Positions 23,546 through 32,100 of a stretch of 43,342 nucleotides of DNA are shown here, in pieces. Origin of the DNA: JAJYSO01 sp964451785 (GTDB taxonomy: Bacteria > Bacteroidota > Bacteroidia > Flavobacteriales > Flavobacteriaceae); contig CAYVJG010000025.1 of the NCBI GenBank assembly GCA_964451785.1, positions 1 through 43,342 on the forward strand, written 5' to 3'. A program made the position numbers and the translations under genes. How positions within the stretch are numbered: position 1 is the stretch's first letter; each line of letters opens with the position of its first letter. Below the pieces are notes generated by a model, which was not told the origin of the DNA, made no database searches, and worked only from the letters and a program-made list of their open reading frames with translations.

Positions 23546-24715
23546 CTATTCTAAATGCAGATCGACGGCGCCTGAAATCTCGGTTGAAATTTCGCCGAGC
23601 CAGCCGGCTTCTTGGCTTACTGCAGTATAAACCTTGATAAAATCTATTCCTGGTAATTTTGCAGGTTGACCATTGCTATCTACGGCCCAATCAATGTCAA
23701 TATTTGACTTTTCACTGTTGTTAGCATGACTGTCAGCATAGCCAAATTCAGGTGCAGTACTACTCCATATGCCGTCGTTTTCAACGTAATTGTCAGCCAG
23801 TAATGTGCCGGTAAATTGAATCGAATCACGATCTATCCACAAGGGATAATAACTTTGTGTGTTGTATTGGTTTTTTTCTAAATAACCACTGTTACCTTGA
23901 TTGTCCGTCCATTTGATGTAGTTTTCGATAGTCCCACTTTCTTGGTCTAATGCCGCATTGGGTTTATAATAGGTGATGCTATAATCTTTAATCGTACTTT
24001 CTTTGGCATATTCACTGCCGGCAATTTCATACCATTCATCGGCGTCAGGTTGGCCATTTTGATTCTTATCCCAACCCACCATAATAACTCCGGGCTCAGC
24101 ACTAAAACTACTCGCATTACCAAGAACCTTCAAATCTGATCCAGAAGTATTGATGATTGTATGGTCAAATCTGAATGTGACATAACCACCAAATCCGCCT
24201 AAAGTCAAAAATCCGGAAGCCTCAGCACCCGCAATAGCCAGGTCGGCCTTAGCGATCAGATCAGCCGATTGATTCCCGTCTTCGTATTTTGGTAAAACAT
24301 TGACTTTTTGCCCCGGAGCCGGTAAAAAATCAATAACTTCAAAGATGTAAGGACTGTAGGCTTGTTCAGGGGCAGCCACGTGAATGGTAGTTTGTAAGGT
24401 GTAAGTTGAATCTGGCAAGATAAGATCTAAATCTACTGTATAGCTGCCCACACTATCGCTGATAAAATAAAGCTGGCTTTGTGTGGAAAGTACAGAATCG
24501 TTTAGACTCCAATTGTACTGAGGTTGAACCTCGAGACTGTCGGCTGATAAAGTTAAGATTTGTAGGGTGTTGACCGTGTATTCAGAATTTAATAACTGGC
24601 TAAAATCATACACAGGAGGGTCGGTAGTTATGTTGACAGGGTTGTCATCATCGCTGCAGCCTACGACAAATAGCGCTAATATAAGGGTCGAAAAAATAGT
24701 TTTAAACGTGTTCAT
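23546..24715 (-). CDS. Surface lipoprotein under cobalamin riboswitch control
   Basis: 389 residues. Lipobox VVGC (Cys20) followed by SDDDN, typical of surface-exposed lipoproteins. Residues ~45-130 look like an Ig/PKD-like fold (LEVQPQYNWSLNDSVL, VGSYTVDLDLILPDSTY). Residues ~140-389 form a second domain: VIDFLPAPGQKVNVLP, LTLGGFGGYVTFRFDHTI, GVIMVGWDKNQNGQPDADEW, YIKWTDNQGN, LPGIDFIKVYTAV, GWLGEISTEI. From memory such proteins occur in Bacteroidota vitamin B12 loci. With the riboswitch just upstream, a role in capturing cobalamin or related corrinoids at the surface is the best inference. No BtuB receptor is in the window. It ends in a strong terminator, so it is a one-gene unit. Confidence 0.75.
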   Translation of the reverse strand: MNTFKTIFSTLILALFVVGCSDDDNPVNITTDPPVYDFSQLLNSEYTVNTLQILTLSADSLEVQPQYNWSLNDSVLSTQSQLYFISDSVGSYTVDLDLILPDSTYTLQTTIHVAAPEQAYSPYIFEVIDFLPAPGQKVNVLPKYEDGNQSADLIAKADLAIAGAEASGFLTLGGFGGYVTFRFDHTIINTSGSDLKVLGNASSFSAEPGVIMVGWDKNQNGQPDADEWYEIAGSEYAKESTIKDYSITYYKPNAALDQESGTIENYIKWTDNQGNSGYLEKNQYNTQSYYPLWIDRDSIQFTGTLLADNYVENDGIWSSTAPEFGYADSHANNSEKSNIDIDWAVDSNGQPAKLPGIDFIKVYTAVSQEAGWLGEISTEISGAVDLHLE

Positions 24716-24720
24716 ATTTG

Positions 24721-24749
24721 CTGTTTAAAGGGTTACGTGTTTTAAACAG
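24721..24749 (-). promoter_or_regulatory. Hairpin next to the start codon, possible expression platform
   Basis: A perfect 9-bp stem, CTGTTTAAA (24721-24729) with TTTAAACAG (24741-24749), ends 6 bases before the ATG at 24715. It is well placed to hide the translation start when the upstream riboswitch binds its ligand. Confidence 0.5.
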
Positions 24750-24819
24750 GCATAAAAACAGATGAAACTCCGCTGTAAGGCGTGAATCTATTCATCTAAA
24801 CTTTTATCCTGAAAGTTAA

Positions 24820-24990
24820 TGATTCATCAAAGGCAGGTCTTCTGACTTTCTACAATTTTTTCGGCCTTCCCATTTAGTAAACAGTGGCACTATTTGAAAA
24901 AATCTATACGTAGATTTACAGCTGCAGGAACAGTTGAGGTCTTTCACCTCATTCCCTCTTAGGTATAAGTGCAAACTCATACACCTTAAA
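24820..24990 (-). ncRNA. Cobalamin riboswitch
   Basis: On the minus strand the conserved cobalamin aptamer blocks appear in order: GAGGGAATGAGGTG, then CCTGCAGCTGTAA, then GTGCCACTG, then ATGGGAAGGC, then AGTCAGAAGACCTGCC (ending at 24831). The 5' part opens with a hairpin near 24961-24987. The aptamer lies about 105 bases before the ATG of the lipoprotein gene, leaving room for an expression platform (the hairpin at 24721-24749). High cobalamin should lower expression of that gene. Confidence 0.92.
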
Positions 24991-24998
24991 ATGCAGAG

Positions 24999-25006
24999 CA
25001 AAAATA
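24999..25006 (-). promoter_or_regulatory. -7 promoter element of riboswitch transcript
   Basis: TATTTTTG on the minus strand, about 10 bases before the riboswitch. Transcription would start just ahead of the aptamer. Confidence 0.6.
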
Positions 25007-25084
25007 AGTTATTCTTTTAATAACCTTAAGCTCTTCAAAAGTTAAATCGCTGTAGAGAATTAGATTAAAGGTAAAAAAAGCCAA

Positions 25085-25092
25085 TATCTTTG
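25085..25092 (+). promoter_or_regulatory. -7 promoter element of queG
   Basis: TATCTTTG, ending 4 bases before the ATG. The start of transcription should fall at or near the start codon, so queG may be leaderless. Confidence 0.6.
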
Positions 25093-25096
25093 CAGT

Positions 25097-26038
25097 ATGG
25101 GAAATAAAGAAAAGCATACTGCCTTTATTAAAGCTGAAGCTGAGCGATTGGGGTTTTTAGCCTGTGGGATTAGTCGTGCCGAATTTTTAAGCGATGAAGC
25201 ACCGCGGCTCGATTATTACTTGCGCAACGATTGGAATGGCTCTATGCAGTGGCTGGCTAATCATTATGACAAGCGCTTGGATCCTACTAAATTGGTGCCG
25301 GGAGCAAAAAGTGTGGTGTCTTTATTGTTTAATTATTATCCGGAAGAAAAGCAAGTTGACGATACCTATAAGATTTCGAAATATGCTTACGGGCGCGATT
25401 ATCACTTTGTATTAAAACACAAACTCAAAGAATTATTATACCGCATTCAAGAAGAAATAGGTCATGTTGAGGGACGAGCTTTTGTCGATTCTGCTCCGGT
25501 GTTAGATAAAGCCTGGGCAGCGCGTAGTGGGTTGGGGTGGATAGGAAAGCACACCTTGCTGATACGCAAACAACAAGGCTCTTTTCACTGTGTAGCCGAG
25601 TTGATAATCGATTTAGAACTCAATTACGATACGCGTGTCAAAGATTATTGTGGCACTTGTACAGCTTGTATTGACGCTTGTCCTACAGGTGCTATTGAAG
25701 GACCGTATCAAGTGAATGGCAGTAAGTGTATTTCGTATTTTACCATTGAATTGCGCGATGAATTGCCGGAAGACATGCGCGGAAAGTTTGAAAACTGGAT
25801 GTTTGGCTGTGATATTTGTCAAGATGTCTGTCCGTGGAATCGCTTTGCCTCTCCACACAATGAGCCCTTATTTAATCCTCATCCTGATTTGCTGGCTATG
25901 ACCAAAAGTGAATGGGAAGAACTGACAGAAGACACTTTTAGAGAAGTTTTTCGCAAATCGGCCGTAAAGCGCACCAAATTTTCAGGACTGAAGCGCAACA
26001 TTGCTTTTGTAAGTGAAAAACGTCATTCTGAAGAATAA
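25097..26038 (+). CDS. queG: Epoxyqueuosine reductase
   Basis: 313 residues. QueG makes the last step of queuosine synthesis in tRNA, reducing epoxyqueuosine with a cobalamin cofactor and two 4Fe-4S clusters. Seen here: AFVDSAPVLDKAWAARSGLG (with the conserved Asp131), GWIGKHTLLI, the first ferredoxin-type motif CGTCTACIDACP (185-196), a further Cys211, and the second cluster CDICQDVCPWN (238-248). The N-terminus fits the family start, and the promoter 4 bases upstream supports it. It is divergent from the cobalamin-riboswitch gene, interesting because QueG itself depends on cobalamin. Confidence 0.95.
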   Translation: MGNKEKHTAFIKAEAERLGFLACGISRAEFLSDEAPRLDYYLRNDWNGSMQWLANHYDKRLDPTKLVPGAKSVVSLLFNYYPEEKQVDDTYKISKYAYGRDYHFVLKHKLKELLYRIQEEIGHVEGRAFVDSAPVLDKAWAARSGLGWIGKHTLLIRKQQGSFHCVAELIIDLELNYDTRVKDYCGTCTACIDACPTGAIEGPYQVNGSKCISYFTIELRDELPEDMRGKFENWMFGCDICQDVCPWNRFASPHNEPLFNPHPDLLAMTKSEWEELTEDTFREVFRKSAVKRTKFSGLKRNIAFVSEKRHSEE

Positions 26039-26086
26039 TAGAACTTATTACAAGCTTATACAGCAAGTTTTACTGGGACAAGGCTT

Positions 26087-26094
26087 TAGTTTTG
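26087..26094 (+). promoter_or_regulatory. -7 promoter element of maeB
   Basis: TAGTTTTG fits TAnnTTTG, 19 bases before the first ATG (26114) and 40 before the preferred one (26135). Confidence 0.5.
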
Positions 26095-26134
26095 AATAAA
26101 AAACTTATTTTTAATGATTCAAAACCTAAAATTT

Positions 26135-28408
26135 ATGAGTGACGAAAGAAAACGGCGCGAAGCCTTAGTATATCACGCTAAACCCCAGCCGGGAAAGCTA
26201 GAAGTCATCCCAACTAAAAAATATTCTACCCAACGCGATTTATCTATAGCTTATTCGCCCTATGTGGCTTATCCGTGTTTAGAAATCGAAAAAAATCCTG
26301 AAGATGCTTACCGCTATACCAGCAAAGGAAATTTGGTGGCTGTAATTTCAAATGGAACAGCTGTTTTAGGATTGGGAAATATAGGCCCTGAAGCCTCAAA
26401 ACCTGTGATGGAAGGCAAGGGACTCTTGTTTAAAATTTTTGCAGGAATTGACGTATTTGACATCGAAGTAGATACTAATGATGTCGATGCTTTTGTCGAA
26501 ACCGTAAAACACATTGCACCAACTTTTGGCGGAATTAACCTCGAAGATATTAAAGCCCCCGAAGCATTTGAAATCGAGCGCCGCCTAAAAGAAGAACTCG
26601 ACATTCCGGTCATGCATGACGACCAGCATGGCACGGCAATTATTTCGGCTGCAGCTTTGCTTAACGCCGTTGAAATTGCCGGTAAGAAAATGGAAGAAAT
26701 CAAGATTGTAGTCAGTGGTGCCGGAGCTGCTGCTGTATCTTGCTCACGCTTATACAAAGCCTTTGGCGTTAAACCTGAGCACATTGTGATGCTGGATAGC
26801 AAGGGCGTTATTCGCAAAGACCGCGATAATTTAACTGCACAAAAAGCTGAATTTGCTACAGATCGCGATATTCACGATTTGGCAGATGCCATGAAAGGTT
26901 CGGATGTCTTTATTGGCCTTTCGGTGGCTAACATCGTTTCTGAAGAGATGTTGCTGAGCATGAATGAAAACCCAATTGTCTTTGCGATGGCTAATCCTAA
27001 TCCTGAGATTACTTATCCACTAGCCAAAGCGACACGTAAGGATGTAATTATGGGTACCGGACGTTCCGATTATCCTAATCAGGTGAATAATGTACTGGGT
27101 TTTCCATTTATTTTTAGAGGGGCTTTAGATGTTCGCGCCACTGAGATTAATGAGGAAATGAAAAAAGCTGCTACATTAGCTTTAGCTGAATTGGCTAAAA
27201 AAACAGTACCGGAAGAAGTCAATGTGACCTATGGGAAAACAAAATTGAGCTTTGGTCCTGATTATATTATTCCAAAACCCTTTGATGTGCGCTTAATTAC
27301 TGAAATACCGCCAGCAGTGGCTAAGGCGGCTATGGAAAGTGGTGTGGCGCGCCAGCCTATTGAAGACTGGGATCGTTATCGCCAAGAGTTGGCTGCTCGT
27401 TTAGGCAATGACAATCGCTTTACTCGCTTGTTAGCAGAACGTGCTAAGCAAGATCCTAAACGTGTGGTTTATGCAGAAGCTGATCAATTGGACGTTTTAA
27501 AAACAGCTCAATATGCTAAAGAAGAAGGTATTGCAGAACCTATTTTATTGGGGCGTCAAGATGTGATTAAAGACTTGATGAAAGAGTTGGACTTTGAAGA
27601 TGATTCTATTCAAATTATCGATCCAAAATCTGATGAACAGCAAGATCGCCTTAATGATTATGCAACCAAATATTGGCAAACCCGTAAACGCAAAGGCGTT
27701 ACGCTTCTCGATGCGCAAAATTTGATGCGTTCACGTAATTATTTTGCAGCCATGATGGTCAATGAAGGCGATGCTGACGCCATGTTGTCAGGTTATACTC
27801 GCTCATATGCCTTGGTTTTAAAACCTATTTTAGAAGTCATCGACACCATTGAAGGGGTATCACGCGTGGCAACTACTAACTTAATGACCACTACACGCGG
27901 GCCTTTGTTTATCAGTGATACTTCCGTTAATATTGAACCGGATGCGAATACTCTAGCACGTATTGCAGAAATGACTGCGGCTACGGTGAAGATGTTTGGC
28001 CTTGATCCTGTAATCGCGATGATGTCATATGCTAACTTCGGTACCTCAAAAGCACCTCAAGCCAAAAAAGTAAGGGAAGCGGTTGATCAATTACATGATA
28101 AACATCCACATTTAATTGTAGATGGTGAAATTCAAGCCGATTTTGCGCTGAATAAAACCATGCGTCAAGATAAATTTCCATTTTCTCAGATTGCTAATGA
28201 AGATGTCAATACCTTGATTTATCCTAACCTGGTATCTGCCAACTCGGCTTATAAATTGATAAAAGAATTGGATGAAGGCGATTCGATTGGTCCAATTATT
28301 ATGGGACTTTCTAAACCCGTTCACATCTTACAACTCGGTGCTAGTGTTCAAGAAATGATAAATATGACCGCAGTAGCTGTTGTTGATGCGCAAGAAAAAG
28401 CGAAATAA
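26135..28408 (+). CDS. maeB: NADP-dependent malic enzyme, MaeB type
   Basis: 757 residues from ATG 26135 (MSDERKRREAL, the usual family start); ATG 26114 adds seven residues. Residues ~1-420 are the malic enzyme: GNLVAVISNGTAVLGLGNIG, FGGINLEDIKAPEAFEIE, MHDDQHGTAIISAAALLNA, and the nucleotide-binding IVVSGAGAAAVSC. Residues ~430-757 are the C-terminal phosphotransacetylase-like domain (KRVVYAEADQLDVLKTAQ, DAMLSGYTRSYAL, GPIIMGLSKPVHILQLGASV), normally regulatory. It converts malate to pyruvate and CO2 with NADPH. Oddity: the usual SPGVAxPC motif reads SPYVAYPC, with Tyr for Gly. Followed by its own terminator. Confidence 0.93.
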   Translation: MSDERKRREALVYHAKPQPGKLEVIPTKKYSTQRDLSIAYSPYVAYPCLEIEKNPEDAYRYTSKGNLVAVISNGTAVLGLGNIGPEASKPVMEGKGLLFKIFAGIDVFDIEVDTNDVDAFVETVKHIAPTFGGINLEDIKAPEAFEIERRLKEELDIPVMHDDQHGTAIISAAALLNAVEIAGKKMEEIKIVVSGAGAAAVSCSRLYKAFGVKPEHIVMLDSKGVIRKDRDNLTAQKAEFATDRDIHDLADAMKGSDVFIGLSVANIVSEEMLLSMNENPIVFAMANPNPEITYPLAKATRKDVIMGTGRSDYPNQVNNVLGFPFIFRGALDVRATEINEEMKKAATLALAELAKKTVPEEVNVTYGKTKLSFGPDYIIPKPFDVRLITEIPPAVAKAAMESGVARQPIEDWDRYRQELAARLGNDNRFTRLLAERAKQDPKRVVYAEADQLDVLKTAQYAKEEGIAEPILLGRQDVIKDLMKELDFEDDSIQIIDPKSDEQQDRLNDYATKYWQTRKRKGVTLLDAQNLMRSRNYFAAMMVNEGDADAMLSGYTRSYALVLKPILEVIDTIEGVSRVATTNLMTTTRGPLFISDTSVNIEPDANTLARIAEMTAATVKMFGLDPVIAMMSYANFGTSKAPQAKKVREAVDQLHDKHPHLIVDGEIQADFALNKTMRQDKFPFSQIANEDVNTLIYPNLVSANSAYKLIKELDEGDSIGPIIMGLSKPVHILQLGASVQEMINMTAVAVVDAQEKAK

Positions 28409-28434
28409 GCTTTAATAAAAATAAATTTTTAAGA

Positions 28435-28466
28435 AAATCCGCTTGGTTTACAGGCGGATTTTTGTT
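28435..28466 (+). terminator. Terminator of maeB
   Basis: 8-bp stem AAATCCGC/GCGGATTT (28435-28442 with 28454-28461) followed by a T-rich tail. Confidence 0.85.
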
Positions 28467-28531
28467 GTTTTAAATTTAGGTAAACACCGCAATATTATTT
28501 TGATAGAGGGGGTATTAAGCAATAAATTATT

Positions 28532-28539
28532 TAAATTTG
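28532..28539 (+). promoter_or_regulatory. -7 promoter element of ruvA-sprA
   Basis: TAAATTTG fits TAnnTTTG, 23 bases before the ruvA ATG. Confidence 0.55.
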
Positions 28540-28541
28540 TT

Positions 28542-28562
28542 GACTTAATTTTTGGTTAAGTC
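28542..28562 (+). promoter_or_regulatory. 5'-UTR hairpin abutting the ruvA start
   Basis: Perfect stem GACTTAA/TTAAGTC (28542-28548 with 28556-28562) with loop TTTTTGG. Its last base touches the ATG at 28563, so it could influence translation of ruvA. Confidence 0.45.
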
Positions 28563-29144
28563 ATGATTACACATTTAAGAGGAAAGTTAGTAGAGAAAAA
28601 TCCAACCACTATTGTGGTGGAGTGTGGAGGTGTTGGGTATTTGTTAAATATCTCTTTGCATACTTATGCGCAACTGCCTAAAGATGAGTCTATTTTCATT
28701 TATACTTACCTTCAAATACGTGAAGATGCACACACTTTATACGGATTTATGAACACTGCCGAACGCGATGTGTTTACTAAACTTCTAGGTGTTTCTGGCA
28801 TTGGTGCAAGTACGGCGCGTAGCATGTTATCATCGCTTAATCCAGATCAAGTTGTTGAAGCGATTACAACAGGAGACGTCGATGTTATCAAAAGTGTTAA
28901 AGGGATAGGAGCAAAAACAGCTCAACGAGTCATTATTGACCTAAAAGATAAATTAGGAGAAGTTAGTGAAGTAAACAAAATATTAACACCTCAAGACAAT
29001 ACACAACGCGAAGAAGCGTTATCTGCTTTAGAGACCTTGGGTTATAAGCGTAAACAGTCAGCTAAAGTGGTGCGGACAATTCTTTTAGAAAACCAAAACG
29101 CTTCAGCTGAAACAATCATTAAACTCGCCCTTAAAAAATTGTGA
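28563..29144 (+). CDS. ruvA: Holliday junction branch migration protein RuvA
   Basis: 193 residues, the normal size. Domain I is an OB fold (MITHLRGKLVEKNPTTIVVECGGVGYLLNIS). Domain II has two helix-hairpin-helix motifs (LLGVSGIGASTARSML and SVKGIGAKTAQRVIIDLKDKL) for four-way junction binding. Domain III at the end (REEALSALETLGYKRKQ) contacts RuvB. RuvA holds Holliday junctions while RuvB drives branch migration. Its stop overlaps the sprA GTG start by 4 bases. Confidence 0.97.
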   Translation: MITHLRGKLVEKNPTTIVVECGGVGYLLNISLHTYAQLPKDESIFIYTYLQIREDAHTLYGFMNTAERDVFTKLLGVSGIGASTARSMLSSLNPDQVVEAITTGDVDVIKSVKGIGAKTAQRVIIDLKDKLGEVSEVNKILTPQDNTQREEALSALETLGYKRKQSAKVVRTILLENQNASAETIIKLALKKL

Positions 29145-32100
29145 TTACCTTGAGAAATCAACTACATATAAATATTCCTCTTAGCTTTTTAGTTTTTGTA
29201 ATACTTTGTTTTACAGTTGGTTTTGAGGTAGAAGCGCAAAACAATCCGCCAGTTAATGATTCTATAAAACTGGGTAAAGTAGAATTGAAAACGCCGGCTA
29301 GTATTGTGACAAAATATACTTATGATCCTATTACGAATCGGTATTTTTACACTAAAAAGATTGATGATGTCAATGTAGATTATCCTTTGGTGTTGACGCC
29401 AGATGAGTTTCAAAAGCGCCTTCAACAGGAGCAAATGAAATCTTATTTTAAGAAAAAATTTGACGCTGTTAATAGAAGTGGAGACGGCGATGAAGATGAA
29501 CAAAAAAATCTACTGCCGATCTTTTATGTTAATGGTGGCTTCTTTAAATCTATTTTTGGCGGTAATCAAATCGAAATTATTCCACGAGGATCTGTTGAGG
29601 TCGGTTTAGGGGTGTTGTTTAATAAGCAAGACAATCCATCACTTTCTCCTCGAAATAGATCTAGTTTTACCTTCGATTTTGACCAAAGTATTAACCTGAG
29701 TGTGCGTGGTCATGTAGGTACGCGTTTGGCTATCAATGCTAATTTTGACACGCAATCTACCTTTGATTTTCAAAACCAAATCAAGTTAGAATATACGCCT
29801 GATGAAGATGATATCGTTCAGAAAATAGAAGTCGGTAATGTCAGTATGCCGCTCAATAGTTCTTTAATTCAGGGCTCACAAAGTCTTTTTGGGATAAAAA
29901 CACAATTGAAATTTGGTAAAACAACCATTACTGGAGTTTACGCTGAGCAAAATTCAGAACGTCAACAAACCTTAATTCAAGGTGGAGGTGCCGTGCAAGA
30001 TTTTACAAAATACGCTTTAGAATACGATGAAAATCGTCACTTTTTCTTAGCGCAGTACTTTAGAGATCACTACAATGAAGCGTTGAAGAATTATCCTTTT
30101 ATCAACAGTAATATTCAAATTACCCGCGTAGAGGTTTGGGTAACTAATCGCTCTAATTCGCCGCAGAATTTAACAAATGCCCGAAACATTGTCGGGTTGC
30201 AGGATTTAGGGGAGTCTGATCCAGATCGTATAGGTGTGTTGCTAGATAGCGAGGGTAATCCTATAAACTCTGGTGCTTTTGCTGGCTTTGTAAATGCTAC
30301 TCCGGGCGCTTATCCGGATAATACTAATAACGATTTCAATCCCTTAGGAATTACTGGTCCTCAGCAGTCAGTACTTACTACAGCTATTCGTGATGTATCT
30401 ACTGTAGGTCAGGGTTTCGGAGCGCTGTCAACTTTTGTAGATGAAGGTATTGATTACGCTAAGCTTGAAAATGCTCGTCAGCTCAGTCCTAATGAGTACA
30501 CCTTAAATGCCACTTTAGGATATATCTCTTTGAGAACACGCATTCGCAATGATGAAATGCTGGCCGTAGCCTTTCAATATACCGTTAATGGGCAGGTGCA
30601 TCAAGTTGGTGAATTTGCCAATGATGGGGTAGATGCCAGTCAACCAATGACTAATCCGCAAGACCCTAACCGTCAGCCTGTAGCTCAAAATAAAAATCTA
30701 GTGGTTAAGTTGTTGAAAAGTCCAATTACTAATGTAAACGAACCGATTTGGGACTTGATGATGAAAAACATCTACAACTTAGATGCTATGCAACTCACCC
30801 CTGAAGATTTTGAGTTTAATATTTTATACACAGATCCGCAGCCACTTAATTACATTACCGCTGCTGATGGGACAACTTTGCCAGAGTCAGTTGATGATGT
30901 AAGCTTGTTGCGCGTGTTTAATTTAGATAACTTAAACGTTAATCAAGACCCAATTGTTGGGGGAGATGGTTTCTTTGATTACGTGCCAGGGATAACTATT
31001 GATGCACAAAATGGGCAAATTATCTTTACCACAGTAGAGCCGTTTGGTAAATACCTCTTCAATAAATTACAAGACCCTAATGGACCACAAGCGGATTATG
31101 AAGACCCAACTACATATAACCCTAATCAAGAGAAATATGTATTCCGCTCGTTGTATGCCGGCACCAAAACACAAGCTGAACAGGAGCAAGCCGATAAAAA
31201 TAAATTCCAATTAGTCGGGACTTATAAATCATCAGGTGAAGGCGGTATTCCTATAGGCTCCTTTAATGTGCCTCGTGGCTCTGTACGCGTAACGGCTGGT
31301 GGTCGAGAACTTCAAGAAGGAGTTGATTATACTGTTAATTATGAATTAGGGCGCGTTAAGATTATTAATGAAGCTCTAAAAGCTTCAGATGTTCCTATTA
31401 GTGTCTCTACTGAAAATAACGCTTTGTTTGGGCAGCAGACTAAACGCTTCATGGGCTTGCATGTTGAGCATCAATTTAATGAACACTTGCAAGTGGGCGG
31501 AACTTTTTTAAATCTCAATGAAAAACCACAAACCCACAAGGCTAATTATGGTTATGAGCCTATAAACAATTCCATTTACGGATTCAACTTTAATTATTCA
31601 ACAGAGGTACCTTTCTTTACGCGTCTCGCTAATATGTTGCCTAATGTTGATACAGATGTAGAATCACACTTGTCGGTACGCGGTGAGTTTGCTTACTTGC
31701 GTCCAGGAACGCCAAAAGGCGATAGCTTTAACGGTGAGGCGACCACTTATGTAGATGATTTTGAAGCGGCACAAACAGGAATTTCTATCCTCTCCCCTCA
31801 ATCTTGGTATTTGGCTAGTGCTCCAATTGGATTTGGTGGTGAAAAAGCAAATGGTGATCTGGCATCGGGTTACCATCGTGCCAAATTAAACTGGTATACA
31901 ATCGACCCTATTTTTTACAGTCGCCAGCGCCCGAGTGCTATTAATGATAACGATGTTTCTTTTTACGATACAAGACGCATTTTTAAAGATGAAGTCTTCC
32001 CTGAAACCGATGTGCTTGAAGGTGATACACGAGCTATCTATTCATTAGACCTTTCGTATTATCCTAAGCAACGCGGAATGTATAACTACAATCCGGCAGC

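Noticed and set aside
26314..26817. 167-codon minus-strand open frame inside maeB
   Set aside because: It is antisense to highly conserved malic enzyme motifs and has no independent start signals.
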